Assembly: GCA_963777905.1 (NCBI GenBank)
Contig: CAVZSM010000017.1
Coordinates: forward strand, 124,001-188,000
Direction: 5' to 3'
Origin: Trebonia sp963777905
GTDB taxonomy: Bacteria; Actinomycetota; Actinomycetes; Streptosporangiales; Streptosporangiaceae
Length of the DNA stretch: 64,000 nucleotides
Shown: piece after piece, positions 8,202-17,300 of the stretch
How positions within the stretch are numbered: position 1 is the stretch's first letter
How the letters are laid out: every line of letters starts with the position of its first letter
Translations under genes and position numbers: made by a program
The notes under the pieces: model-generated
The model's database searches: none
What the model saw: only the letters and a program-made list of their open reading frames with translations
What the model was told of the DNA's origin: nothing

Positions 8202-9932
8202 TCACGGTCGGCCGGAGATCGCGTGGGCGATCGTCTTGCGGACGTGCTCGGCGATCTCGTCGAGCGGGACCTTGACGGTCTCGCCGGTCGCGCGGTCGGT
8301 GAGCTCGGCGATGCTGTCGGCCAGGCCGCGCTTGCCGATCGTCACCCGGAACGGGATGCCGACGAGCTCGGCGTCGCTGAACTTGACGCCGGCCCGGACC
8401 TGGCGGTCGTCGATGATCACGTCGACGCCGGCGTCCTGCAGCCAGCGGTAGACCTGCTCGCCTGTCTCCGCGACGGCGGGGTCGTCCTGCTGCGCGACGA
8501 CCACGACGGCCTCGAACGGCGCGACCGCCGCAGGCCAGACGATGCCCTTCGCGTCGTGGTGCACCTCGACGATCGCGGCCATCGCGCGCTCCACGCCGAT
8601 GCCGTACGAGCCCATGATCGGCCTGACCGGCTTGCCGTCGGGTCCCAGCACCGACAGGTCGAACGCGTTGGAGAACTTGTAGCCGAGCTTGAAGATGTGC
8701 CCGACCTCGATGGCCTTGATGACCTCAAGCGGCTGACCGTCGTGGATGCACGCCTCCCCTGGCTGCGCGGTGCGCAGGTCGGCCCACTGCCCGACGGCGA
8801 TGTCCCGCGCCACGTCCACGCCGCGCAGGTGCACGTCGTCGGTGTTGGCGCCGGTGGTCATGCCGGCGCGGCCCCGCAGCGCGACGTCGGCGACGACCGG
8901 GTAGGCCGAGACCCCGACCGCGCCGAGCGAGCCTGGGTGGGCGCCGAGCGCCTCGAAGATCTCGTCGGCCGCCGCCGGGCGGATCGCGACCGCGCCGGTC
9001 GCGTCGACGAGCTTCTGCTCCTCCAGGGCGTGGTCGCCGCGCACAAGTACCAGCGTCAGCTTCCCGTCGAGCACGTACACCAGGGTCTTGATCTGCCGGT
9101 CCGCGGGCGCGTCGTAGCCGACCGCGAGATCCTCGATCGTGCGCACGCCTGGCGTCCCGAACCGCTCGGGGGCGGGCAGCGCCGCCACGGCGTCAACCGC
9201 CGGGTCCACGGCGGGCAGCGCCGACGTCGCCTTTTCCCTGTTCGCCGCGTAGTCGCCAGTCGGGCACACGATGATGTCGTCCTCGCCGGTCTCCGACGGG
9301 CAGACGAACTCGATGGAGTCCGACCCGCCCATGGTGCCGTTCGACGCCTCGGCCGGGACCGCGGGAATGCCGAGCCGCTCGAACGCGCGCGCGTAGGCCT
9401 TGCGGTGCAGGTCGAACGACTTGTCCAGCCCGGCGGCGTCCAGGTCGAAGCTGTAGGAGTCCTTCATGGTGAACTCGCGGGTGCGCATCAGCCCGGCCTT
9501 GGGCCGTGCCTCGTCGCGCAGCTTGGTCTGGAACTGGTACCACATCTGCGGCAGCTCCCGGTAGGAGCTCAGCTCGGTGGCCAGCGTCGACACGATCTCC
9601 TCGTGCGTCATACCGAGTGCGAGGTCAGCGCCCTTCCGGTCCTTGAGCCGGAACATCGCCTCGCCCATCAGCTCCCAGCGGCCGCTGCGCTGCCAGACCT
9701 CGGCCGGGTGCATCACCGGCATCAGGATCTCCTGCGCCCCGATGCGGTTCATCTCGTCGCGGATGATGTCGATGACCTTCAGCCGGACCCGCACCGCCAG
9801 CGGTAGCAGCGAGTAGTGCCCCGCCATCAGCTGGCGGATATACCCGGCGCGCAGCAGCAGCCGGTGGCTGGGCGCCCCCGCCTCCGCGGGGTCCTCGCGC
9901 AGTGTCGGGATGTGCATGGTTGACCAGCGCAC
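8202..9932 (-). CDS. proS: Prolyl-tRNA synthetase
   Basis: Class II synthetase that charges tRNA-Pro. Seen are the N-terminal LREDPAEA...SHRLLLRAGYIRQ segment, motif 2 (RDEARPKAGLMRTREFTMKD), an inserted editing domain between motifs 2 and 3, motif 3 (GSYGIGVERAMAAI) and the anticodon-binding domain. An open frame extends upstream to 10016, but I prefer GTG 9932: it gives MRWSTMHIPTLREDP, matches the family start and has GGAG 7 nt upstream; that makes 576 residues. A TACACT -10-like box lies upstream at about 9962-9967 on this strand. Convergent with pepN. Confidence 0.95.
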   Translation of the reverse strand: MRWSTMHIPTLREDPAEAGAPSHRLLLRAGYIRQLMAGHYSLLPLAVRVRLKVIDIIRDEMNRIGAQEILMPVMHPAEVWQRSGRWELMGEAMFRLKDRKGADLALGMTHEEIVSTLATELSSYRELPQMWYQFQTKLRDEARPKAGLMRTREFTMKDSYSFDLDAAGLDKSFDLHRKAYARAFERLGIPAVPAEASNGTMGGSDSIEFVCPSETGEDDIIVCPTGDYAANREKATSALPAVDPAVDAVAALPAPERFGTPGVRTIEDLAVGYDAPADRQIKTLVYVLDGKLTLVLVRGDHALEEQKLVDATGAVAIRPAAADEIFEALGAHPGSLGAVGVSAYPVVADVALRGRAGMTTGANTDDVHLRGVDVARDIAVGQWADLRTAQPGEACIHDGQPLEVIKAIEVGHIFKLGYKFSNAFDLSVLGPDGKPVRPIMGSYGIGVERAMAAIVEVHHDAKGIVWPAAVAPFEAVVVVAQQDDPAVAETGEQVYRWLQDAGVDVIIDDRQVRAGVKFSDAELVGIPFRVTIGKRGLADSIAELTDRATGETVKVPLDEIAEHVRKTIAHAISGRP

Positions 9933-10145
9933 GATTCCACTCCAGTTCTCGTCCTGCGCGTAGTGTAGTGGCCCCGCCCGGTTGACCGTCTGCTTGTCGC
10001 GGTCAGCAGCAAACACGTTCCGCTGTCATCGCATTGCATTTTGTTATGCTTTGTCGCCGTGTGCAGGTAGCGTGAGGCCATCCCGGCAGTTGGGGTCCTA
10101 CCGGGCGAGGGCCGCTCCACGCGCGTAGAAGTAGCGCGAGGCATC

Positions 10146-10173
10146 TGTTGTGTATAACACAACACGTGTTATA
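10146..10173. promoter_or_regulatory. Overlapping inverted repeats, operator of the HicA-like/HTH pair
   Basis: TGTTGTGT (10146-10153) and ACACAACA (10157-10164) form one perfect inverted repeat with a 3-nt centre. TATAACAC (10153-10160) and GTGTTATA (10166-10173) form a second with a 5-nt centre. Both lie directly before GGAGG (10176-10180) and the TTG start at 10185, so a bound protein would block transcription or translation. The HTH product of the second gene is the obvious candidate (inference). Confidence 0.6.
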
Positions 10174-10184
10174 GTGGAGGAAAC

Positions 10185-10415
10185 TTGCCTGCGAAAGAGA
10201 TCCTCGATGCCCTGCAGGAACTTGCTCACGCCGGGTGGCGGGTTCAGCTCGCTGGCAGCCGGGCTCACGGCTATGCACGGGCCTACTGTCCGGGCGCGGA
10301 GACAGGGTGCCCGCCGCTGACCGTCTACGGCACGCCGAAGGTGCCCGAGCATGAGGCGGCGAAGATCAGGAGGGCACTGCGGAGATGCCCGCATGAGAAG
10401 GAACGGGAAGCGTGA
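10185..10415 (+). CDS. HicA-like small protein, putative toxin partner
   Basis: 76 residues, TTG start with GGAGG at 10176-10180. The sequence (EILDALQELAHAGWRVQLAG, SRAHGYARAYCP, LTVYGTPKVPEHEAAKIRRA) has the alpha-beta-beta-alpha layout of HicA-type double-stranded-RNA-binding folds: GW+V in the first strand, G-S-x-x-H in the second, P..H and a basic final helix. Three cysteines (CP, GCPP, RRCPHE) are unusual for classical HicA and may bind metal. The next gene overlaps its stop by four bases. Toxin activity (mRNA cleavage) is inferred from fold and context only; the catalytic histidine would be His28. Confidence 0.6.
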   Translation: MPAKEILDALQELAHAGWRVQLAGSRAHGYARAYCPGAETGCPPLTVYGTPKVPEHEAAKIRRALRRCPHEKEREA

Positions 10416-10951
10416 ACACCTACTGGTTTGACCTCGAGGTCAGCGGGCCCGTGACCGACGACCACGTCGAAGCGCTCGGCGATGTCCTCACGGCTGCGGG
10501 AGGTATCGACGCCACCGTCCAAGCCGATGAACGGGGCGGTGTCGTCATGTTCGTTCGCGAGGCCGACGACGCCATCCAGGCCGTGATATCGGCGATCGAA
10601 GATGTGACTGCCGCAGGCATAACCGTCATGAGTGTCACGGAAGACCTGGTCGTCACCGACGAGATCGCCGAACGCGCCAAGGTCACCCCCGCTGCGGTCC
10701 GCTACTGGATCAGCGGAGCGCGCGGGCCTGGCGGGTTCCCGGCCCCGAAGGTGCGGCGACAGCGCGCAAGCCTGTACTCCTGGGCAGAGGTGTCCACGTG
10801 GCTTGCCGCCGCGAAACTCGGCGAAGTCGACTACCAGGCCGCCCAGGTTGCATATGCGTGCGCTCTGGTCAACGCAGCCCTCACCGTCAGAAACGGCATG
10901 CGTGAACTCCCGGCCCACGACCGTCCGCTGCTCGCCCGCCTAGTCGCATAG
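10412..10951 (+). CDS. HTH regulator, putative antitoxin partner of the HicA-like protein
   Basis: 179 residues, starting at the GTG that overlaps the previous stop (GTGA). The N-terminal 80 residues (TYWFDLEVSGPVTDDHVEAL, GGIDATVQADERGGVVMFV) look like a ferredoxin-like or HicB-type partner domain. Residues about 83-135 form a winged or AlpA/MerR-like HTH (VTDEIAERAKVTPAAVRYWI, GPGGFPAPKV, LYSWAEVSTWL). The C-terminal 45 residues are helical. The gene order (small RNase-fold protein, then HTH partner) and the palindromes upstream fit an autoregulated toxin-antitoxin module. It could instead be a two-gene regulatory unit without toxicity. Confidence 0.65.
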   Translation: MNTYWFDLEVSGPVTDDHVEALGDVLTAAGGIDATVQADERGGVVMFVREADDAIQAVISAIEDVTAAGITVMSVTEDLVVTDEIAERAKVTPAAVRYWISGARGPGGFPAPKVRRQRASLYSWAEVSTWLAAAKLGEVDYQAAQVAYACALVNAALTVRNGMRELPAHDRPLLARLVA

Positions 10952-10957
10952 AGCCGC

Positions 10958-11374
10958 TTATGGGCGGGGCCTGGGCAGCAGGGCGCGGGTTAGCCAGGCG
11001 CCGGCTAGGGCCTGGAGCGCGGCGAGCAGCAGCGTTGCCACGATCGTGACTGCCGCGTACGGCGGGAGGCCGGCCAGGCTCGCGATGGCCCGGGCCGTCG
11101 CGCCGGCCGGGAGGCCGCGCAGCGCCAGCAGCCACATCGGGATGGCCCAGCCCGCCACCGCGGCAAAAACCGCCAGCACAACCATCCGGCGCCAGCGCAG
11201 CGACGCGACGCCCGCGGCGACGCCAACGATAAACGGCACGAACCAGGCACCGGCTTCGGCCGTCGCCGCGACCAGGGCCGTGAGCACCACGAAGGCCGCC
11301 GCCCAGCCAAGCGGCCCCGGCACGCCGCGCGCGGCCGGGCGCGGCTCGGCGCTGACGACGCCCTGGTCAGCCAT
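10958..11374 (-). CDS. Small membrane protein of unknown function
   Basis: 138 residues with four hydrophobic segments (about 23-45, 47-60, 65-85, 105-130) and short charged loops. No family recognised. Its start overlaps the stop of the penicillin-acylase-family gene by 8 bp, so the two are probably translated together and this protein may help its partner, which is itself membrane-anchored or secreted. It converges on the HTH gene, 6 bp from its stop. Confidence 0.6.
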   Translation of the reverse strand: MADQGVVSAEPRPAARGVPGPLGWAAAFVVLTALVAATAEAGAWFVPFIVGVAAGVASLRWRRMVVLAVFAAVAGWAIPMWLLALRGLPAGATARAIASLAGLPPYAAVTIVATLLLAALQALAGAWLTRALLPRPRP

Positions 11375-13979
11375 TGAGGCTCCACTCGATCGAGCCGGCC
11401 GGCGCGCCCGGCACCGGCAGCGGCAGGTACTGCCCGTCCCACCACAGCGGCACGAGGTTCGTGTACCACGGGGACGCGGGGTTCTCCGACTGGCCGCCCG
11501 GGTAGACGCCGACCGCGGACAAGGCGCCGGCGTCGAACGTCACGATCATCCGCCAGCTCGGGCCTGTCGTCGCGGTGAGGCCGCCGTCGGCGGCGTCCTC
11601 ACTGAAGGGGTCGCCGCTGGCCGCGCGCGGCCCGTACCCGAGCCCCGCCGCATCCTCCACCGAGGGGAACGACCGTGCGTGCTCCCGGCCCCACGTCCAC
11701 GTCGACGGCGATCCGCCGAACTTGGCGGACAAGTGCGTTACCGCCTGCCGGAACGCCGCCACCATCGCGGCCGGCGCGCTGCCGGGACCGCGCCCCGAAG
11801 GCCCGCGGAAGGCCGCGTTCGACGCATCGTTCAGCGTCCATGCCTCCAGGTCCTCGTTGAGCGGCGCCTGTCCCGGGCCCACCGCCAGCCCGTTGACGTC
11901 CCGGCCGACGGGCACCTTGCCCGCCTTCCACCAGGGCTCGAACACCGCCGTCAGGTAGTCGTCCCAGAACGTCCACCACACGGCCGCCGCGGCCGACCCC
12001 GCGTCCATGGCGTAGTTCCAGGACGAAAGCAGGGAGACCACCATACGTTCTGACGAAGACAGCGAGGCGGTACCCAGCGCGGTCAGCAGCGACGGCAGCA
12101 CCCGGGACGCGAGCGAGTCCGTCACGTTGTTCTGCAGCGCCGCGACCGACGCGGCCGACAGCGGCTCGTGCGACGCCAGGTACTTGTAGGCGTAGGCGGC
12201 GCGGTACCCGGGGTCATAGAAGTCAGCGCTGGTGCCGATGTAATACGGGTACGCCGCTGTGACCGGCCGCTGGTTCGCGGTCGCGATGAGGTGCGACGGC
12301 GGGTCGTACACCTGGGGCACCGCCTGGACCGGGATCACCCCGGTCACGTCGCAGGCGCCGGTGCCCGGCATCGGCAGCCACGGCTGGCACCCGGCGGCGA
12401 CCTGCGGGTAGTAGCCGGGCGCGATCACGCCGATGTTGCCCGCCTTGTCCGCGTAGACGAAGTTCTGCGTCGGCGCCCGCCACCCGGTCAGCGCGGCCCG
12501 GAACTGCGTGAAGTCGGTCGCCTCGTTGATCCCGAACAGCGCGGCGATGTCGTCCGACGGCACGTTGCCCATCCAGTCGACGGCCATCCGCTGGCCGGCC
12601 TGCGTCATGATCGGCCCGTGCACCGTGATGTCCACGGCCAGGTTCACCGTCGCCCCGCCGCGCACCGGAATCGTGTAATGCACCACGGTCATCGGCCGCC
12701 ACGCGCCGCGCCAGTAGTAGGAATCGCCGCGGACGCGCTCGGCGTAGTAGCGGGTGGCCGCGTTCTGCGTGTCAGTCAGCGACCACGCGATGTTCGCGTT
12801 GTGCCCGAGCAGGATCCCCGGCAGGCCGGGCACGCTGACGCCGGACACCTGGTACCCCGGCGCGGACAAGGCCACCTCGTACCACACTGACGGTTCCGTC
12901 TGCGGCAGGTGCGGGTCACCGCCGAGCAGCGCCCCATCTCCCTTCACTGCGGGCCCGTTCGCCGCCCACGCGTTGCTGTCCGGGTACTGGTGGATCTGGT
13001 TCGCGGGCAGCTGGCTGAGCTGGTCGAGGAGCTGTGCCGCCGCGGCCGCGATCGCATTTTGGTCGTCCGAACGGCCTGGTGTTCCACCCGCGCCGCTCAC
13101 CTGAGCCGTCGTCGTGACACTGCCGCCTGGCGCGCTGCTCGCCGCGTCCGGCGCCACCGGCGTCAGCGGCGCCTTGACGTACGGGCCCGGGTCATAGGGC
13201 GTCTGGGCGTTCTTCGCCAGCACGGGGAGCCAGTCCGTGGTGCGGCCCGCGCCGAGCGACCGCGCCAGGACGGCCTCGTCGAGCGGGCCCGTCGTGTAGT
13301 CGAGCTCCTGAGTGAGCACGCCCTGGATGACCAGGCTGTCCACCGGGGTCCACGGCGTGGGATACGACCCGGTGAGGGTGAACACCGCGGGCCAGTCGCC
13401 GGCCGCGCGGACCGCGGCGATGTCGTCGTTGACGCCCTGGGCGTACGCGAGCAGCGCGGCGCGGGCCTGGCCGGTGGTGCGCGCCCACTCGTTCTGCGCG
13501 GTGCGCAGCAGGCCGAGCCGCAGCTCGAACTCGTCGCTGCTCAGGTCGCTCGGGCCGGCGAGTTGCGCGAGGCGGCCCTCCCCCAGGCGGCGCTCCAGGT
13601 CCATCTCCGACAGCCGGAACTTCGCGTGCACGTACCCCAGCGCCACGAAAAGGTCGTGCGTATTCGCGGCGTCGATCGAGGCGAGGCCCTGGCCGCTGTA
13701 CGAGACGGAGACCGGCGCGGTCAGCCCGGGCACGTGCAGCGTCTGCGAGCCGGCAGGCTGGCCGCCAGAGGCCGACGTCCAGGCGCCCCGGCCGGGGTCG
13801 AGCGCGGGGCCGAGAGCCGGTATCGTTCCGTAGCCGAAGCCGAGTACGCCAAGCAGTGCCGCCGACACCACCACGGCGGCGACCGCGTTGAGCACAGAGC
13901 GCAATCGCCAGCGGCCTACTCGCCTGTCACGGATCCACATTCCGCTCGTTTTATCACGCTCGTGCAATGTTCGGCGCAA
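11367..13979 (-). CDS. Penicillin acylase family protein (Ntn hydrolase)
   Basis: Up to 870 residues. An N-terminal membrane segment (about residues 28-50) is followed by the acylase alpha chain, then the autoprocessing site YPDSNAWAANG, whose serine (residue 335 counted from 13979) should become the N-terminal nucleophile of the beta chain. LLGGDPHLPQTEPSVWYEVAL and GHNANIAWSLTDTQNAATRYY after it are standard for the family. Such enzymes cleave amide bonds of beta-lactams, acyl-homoserine lactones or acylated peptides; the substrate is not predictable here. TTG 13979 or ATG 13940 may be the start; the ATG gives MWIRDRRVGRWRLR before the membrane segment and is equally plausible. Confidence 0.88.
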   Translation of the reverse strand: MRRTLHERDKTSGMWIRDRRVGRWRLRSVLNAVAAVVVSAALLGVLGFGYGTIPALGPALDPGRGAWTSASGGQPAGSQTLHVPGLTAPVSVSYSGQGLASIDAANTHDLFVALGYVHAKFRLSEMDLERRLGEGRLAQLAGPSDLSSDEFELRLGLLRTAQNEWARTTGQARAALLAYAQGVNDDIAAVRAAGDWPAVFTLTGSYPTPWTPVDSLVIQGVLTQELDYTTGPLDEAVLARSLGAGRTTDWLPVLAKNAQTPYDPGPYVKAPLTPVAPDAASSAPGGSVTTTAQVSGAGGTPGRSDDQNAIAAAAAQLLDQLSQLPANQIHQYPDSNAWAANGPAVKGDGALLGGDPHLPQTEPSVWYEVALSAPGYQVSGVSVPGLPGILLGHNANIAWSLTDTQNAATRYYAERVRGDSYYWRGAWRPMTVVHYTIPVRGGATVNLAVDITVHGPIMTQAGQRMAVDWMGNVPSDDIAALFGINEATDFTQFRAALTGWRAPTQNFVYADKAGNIGVIAPGYYPQVAAGCQPWLPMPGTGACDVTGVIPVQAVPQVYDPPSHLIATANQRPVTAAYPYYIGTSADFYDPGYRAAYAYKYLASHEPLSAASVAALQNNVTDSLASRVLPSLLTALGTASLSSSERMVVSLLSSWNYAMDAGSAAAAVWWTFWDDYLTAVFEPWWKAGKVPVGRDVNGLAVGPGQAPLNEDLEAWTLNDASNAAFRGPSGRGPGSAPAAMVAAFRQAVTHLSAKFGGSPSTWTWGREHARSFPSVEDAAGLGYGPRAASGDPFSEDAADGGLTATTGPSWRMIVTFDAGALSAVGVYPGGQSENPASPWYTNLVPLWWDGQYLPLPVPGAPAGSIEWSLNG

Positions 13980-14018
13980 GTTACCTGCGCTTTTAGGGTC
14001 GGATGTCCGCTTTTAAGG

Positions 14019-14033
14019 CCCCCTTATAGGGGG
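14019..14033. repeat. Short hairpin in the acylase/NERD divergent spacer
   Basis: CCCCC-TTATA-GGGGG in the 107-bp gap between divergent genes. CGCTTTTA occurs twice just before it. Possible regulatory site; no regulator suggested. Confidence 0.25.
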
Positions 14034-14086
14034 ACAATTGATTACGGAGCGCGGCTCCCCGGCCGCGCCCGTATCGGTACGCTGAG

Positions 14087-15391
14087 GTGGTGAGATGGAT
14101 GGCTTGGCCCCGGAGCAAGAAATCCAGGTCATCAGCGTTGCCCGGGACATCTGAGCATGATGGCGTGCAGGTTAGCGTGACACCGGCGCCTGACGCTGAC
14201 CGGGCCGAGGGAACGAAACAGAATGCCGGTGTCAACGGCACCACGTATTCGGTATCCGACCGGCCGGGATCGCCCACGTCCCGGTGGACCGCCGGCGGAC
14301 GGCGCTCGGCGAACGGACGGCAGGCGGCTTCCCCGCCGAAGGCGGCGGGCGTGCAGTACGCGGACTCGGGCGTGGATGATGTGTCCGCCGAGATCGACGA
14401 GGCCACCGACGTCAACGGCGGGCGGCGCCGGGACGACGGGATCGCGATACTCGAGGGCATCGTGACCACCGAGGTCCCGCCCGACGACGACGACGGGCCA
14501 CCCACGGCCGACCTGGACGTACCGCAGCCGGTGTGGAACCAGCCCTCGAGCCTGCGGCCAGTGCGGGCCGCCGCAACGGACAGCGCCGCGGCGGGCGAGC
14601 GGACCTCGTCCGGCGATCTGCCGGTGTCCGTCACCCCGCCCGCGTGGGACAGTGGCCCGCGGCCGATCCGCGTCCACGACCTGCCGCCCGACGTGCGGCT
14701 GCGCATGTGGCGGTTTCGCGCGATCGTCGTGATCGTCGTCGGCGTCGTCTTCACGATCGTCGCCAGCTGGCAGATCGGCCTCTCGCTCGCCATCCTGGCC
14801 GGCATCATCGACACCGTGTACCGGTCGCGGACCGCCGCGGACGTCGCGGTCGGCGGGAGCCTGGCAGCCGCGCAGCGCAGCACCAGGCGGCAGCTTTCCA
14901 GGATGCGCCGCGCCGGGTATCTCGCGCTGAACGCGCGGCCCATCCCCGGCAGCCGGGAAGTCATCGACCACCTGGTGGTCGGCCCCACCGGCGTGTACGC
15001 GATTGACTCGGAGCGCTGGCACAAGCGGGTGCCGATCCGCACCTACAACGGCAAGCAGCTCTGGCACGGCCCGGAGAACAAGAAGCAGCGGCTCGAGCAC
15101 GCCAAATGGGAGGCGCAGCAGGCCAGCGAGCGGCTGTCGACCGCGGTCGGCTTCGACGTCCCCGTCCACGCCGCGATGGCCATCTACGGGCCGAAGATCC
15201 CCTGGGGCATCGCGACCATCAAGGACGTCGACGTGTTCACGGGTACGGATCTGGGCAAGTACCTGAAGCGCCGCGGCCGGATGCGCGACCTGCCGCGGCT
15301 GTCCAAGGAGCAGGTCCAGACCATCTACGACTCGGCGAGCAGCGTGCTGCCTGACGTCGGGCCGGCGAGGACCTTCACACCGGTAGGCTGA
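14087..15391 (+). CDS. Membrane protein with C-terminal NERD (nuclease-related) domain
   Basis: 434 residues, GTG start at 14087. The first about 200 residues are low-complexity and polar (DDDDGPP, Gly/Arg stretches), likely disordered. A hydrophobic hairpin follows (about 207-250, RFRAIVVIVVGVVFTIVASW, IGLSLAILAGIID). The C-terminal part (about 265-420) reads LSRMRRAGYLALNARPIPGS, IDHLVVGPTGVYAIDSERW and IPIRTYNGKQLW-like sequence, the NERD fold found next to helicases and kinases and related to restriction-type nucleases. The acidic/Gln/Lys nuclease residues are only partly recognisable, so catalysis is uncertain. Divergent from the acylase and 46 bp before ilvD. Confidence 0.8.
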   Translation: MVRWMAWPRSKKSRSSALPGTSEHDGVQVSVTPAPDADRAEGTKQNAGVNGTTYSVSDRPGSPTSRWTAGGRRSANGRQAASPPKAAGVQYADSGVDDVSAEIDEATDVNGGRRRDDGIAILEGIVTTEVPPDDDDGPPTADLDVPQPVWNQPSSLRPVRAAATDSAAAGERTSSGDLPVSVTPPAWDSGPRPIRVHDLPPDVRLRMWRFRAIVVIVVGVVFTIVASWQIGLSLAILAGIIDTVYRSRTAADVAVGGSLAAAQRSTRRQLSRMRRAGYLALNARPIPGSREVIDHLVVGPTGVYAIDSERWHKRVPIRTYNGKQLWHGPENKKQRLEHAKWEAQQASERLSTAVGFDVPVHAAMAIYGPKIPWGIATIKDVDVFTGTDLGKYLKRRGRMRDLPRLSKEQVQTIYDSASSVLPDVGPARTFTPVG

Positions 15392-15437
15392 ACTCCCAGG
15401 AAACTGGCCAGGAGAGTCGTCCGGCAAGGGAGTCGGC

Positions 15438-17300
15438 ATGCCACCGCTGAGGTCGCGCACGGTCACGCACGGCAGGAACATGGCGGGAGCGCGCGCGCTG
15501 CTGCGCGCCACCGGGGTAGCCAGAGAGGACCTCGGCAAGCCCATCATCGCGGTAGCGAACAGCTTCACCGAGTTCGTGCCTGGCCACGTGCACCTCCAGG
15601 AGGTCGGCCGGGTCGTCGCCGACGCCGTCAAGGCGGCCGGCGCGATCCCCCGCGAGTTCAACACGATCGCGGTCGACGACGGCATCGCGATGGGGCACGG
15701 CGGCATGCTGTACTCGCTGCCGTCCCGTGAGCTGATCGCCGACTCGGTCGAGTACATGGTCAACGCGCACTGCGCGGACGCGCTGATCTGCATCTCCAAC
15801 TGCGACAAGATCACGCCCGGCATGCTGATCGCCGCGATGCGGCTGAACATCCCCACCGTGTTCGTCTCCGGCGGCCCGATGGAGGCCGGCAAGGTGACGT
15901 CGGCCGCCCTCGAGGGCGGCGTCAGGAAGCTGGACCTCATCGACCCGATGGTGGCGTCCGCCGACCCGTCGGTGTCGGAAGACGAGCTCCTGACGATGGA
16001 GGAGAACGCCTGCCCGACCTGCGGATCCTGCTCGGGCATGTTCACCGCGAACTCGATGAACTGCCTGACCGAGGCGATCGGCCTGGCGCTGCCGGGCAAC
16101 GGGACCACACTCGCGACGCACGTCGCGCGCAAGGCCCTGTTCGAGAAGGCCGGCGCGGTGATCGCCGAGATAACCAGGCGGTACTACGACGACGGCGATG
16201 AGTCCGTGCTGCCGCGCTCGGTCGCCAGCAGGGACGCGTTCGAGAACGCGATGGCGCTCGACGTCGCGATGGGCGGCTCGACCAACACGATCCTGCACCT
16301 GCTGGCCGCCGCCCACGAGGGGGGCATCGACTTCGGACTCAAGGAGATCGACGAACTGTCACGGCGGGTGCCGTGCCTGTGCAAGGTCGCCCCGTCGAGC
16401 TCGTACCACGTCGAGGACGTGCACCGGGCCGGCGGCATCCACACGATCCTCGGCGAGCTGGACCGGGCCGGGCTGCTCAACCGCACCGTGCACACGGTGC
16501 ACGGGCAGCCGATCGCGGCCTGGGACCTGCGGTCGGGCGCCGCTTCCGACGAGGCGGTGGAGCTGTACCACGCCGCGCCTGGCGGGGTGCGGACCACGAA
16601 GGCGTACTCGCAGTCGGCTCGGTGGGCGTCGCTCGACCTCGACGCCGGGTCCGGGTGCATCCGCGATGTGGCGCACGCGTACACCGCCGACGGCGGGCTC
16701 GCCGTACTGTACGGCAACCTGGCACCGGACGGCGCGATCGTGAAGACCGCCGGGGTCCCCGAGGAGCTGCTCACCTTCAGCGGGCCGGCCCGGGTGTTCG
16801 AGTCGCAGGAGGATGCCGTGGACGGCATCCTCTCCGGCCGGGTGACGGCCGGCGACGTCGTGGTGATCAGGTACGAGGGCCCCCGCGGCGGGCCTGGCAT
16901 GCAGGAGATGCTGTACCCGACGTCGTTCCTGAAGGGGAAGGGGCTCGGCCGGGCCTGCGCGCTGATCACGGACGGGCGGTTCTCCGGCGGGACTTCTGGG
17001 CTGTCGATCTGCCACATCGCCCCCGAGGCCGCCGCGGGCGGCGTGATCGCGCTCGTGGCGGAGGGCGACACGATCGTGATCGACATCCCGCGCCGGGAAC
17101 TGCGGCTGGACGTGCCGGACGACGAGCTGCCGCGGCGGCGCGCCGCGCTGCTCGAGACGCTCGGCTCGTACCGGCCCGCTGACCGGCAGCGCCCGGTCAG
17201 CCCGGCCCTGCAGGTGTACGCGGCGCTGGCGACGTCGGCGGCGAGGGGCGCGGCACGGGATGTTTCCGTGCTCGCGCGGATCGCTTCGCCAGAGAAGTGA
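15438..17300 (+). CDS. ilvD: Dihydroxy-acid dehydratase
   Basis: 620 residues, full length. It is an iron-sulfur enzyme of branched-chain amino acid and pantothenate synthesis that dehydrates 2,3-dihydroxy-3-methylbutanoate and -pentanoate. Seen: NSFTEFVPGHVHL, the Fe-S cysteines in CISNCDKITPGM (Cys118, Cys122) and ENACPTCGSCSGMFTANSMN, AMGGSTNTILHL, and the C-terminal GRFSGGTSGLSICHIAPEAA signature. ATG 15438 follows GGGAG (15429-15433). No leucine-rich leader peptide or T-box fits in the 46-bp upstream gap. The downstream GNAT gene overlaps its stop by four bases. Confidence 0.97.
   Translation: MPPLRSRTVTHGRNMAGARALLRATGVAREDLGKPIIAVANSFTEFVPGHVHLQEVGRVVADAVKAAGAIPREFNTIAVDDGIAMGHGGMLYSLPSRELIADSVEYMVNAHCADALICISNCDKITPGMLIAAMRLNIPTVFVSGGPMEAGKVTSAALEGGVRKLDLIDPMVASADPSVSEDELLTMEENACPTCGSCSGMFTANSMNCLTEAIGLALPGNGTTLATHVARKALFEKAGAVIAEITRRYYDDGDESVLPRSVASRDAFENAMALDVAMGGSTNTILHLLAAAHEGGIDFGLKEIDELSRRVPCLCKVAPSSSYHVEDVHRAGGIHTILGELDRAGLLNRTVHTVHGQPIAAWDLRSGAASDEAVELYHAAPGGVRTTKAYSQSARWASLDLDAGSGCIRDVAHAYTADGGLAVLYGNLAPDGAIVKTAGVPEELLTFSGPARVFESQEDAVDGILSGRVTAGDVVVIRYEGPRGGPGMQEMLYPTSFLKGKGLGRACALITDGRFSGGTSGLSICHIAPEAAAGGVIALVAEGDTIVIDIPRRELRLDVPDDELPRRRAALLETLGSYRPADRQRPVSPALQVYAALATSAARGAARDVSVLARIASPEK

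Noticed and set aside
15392..15437. Attenuator or leader peptide before ilvD
   Set aside because: The gap is 46 bp, too short for a leader peptide plus alternative hairpins.
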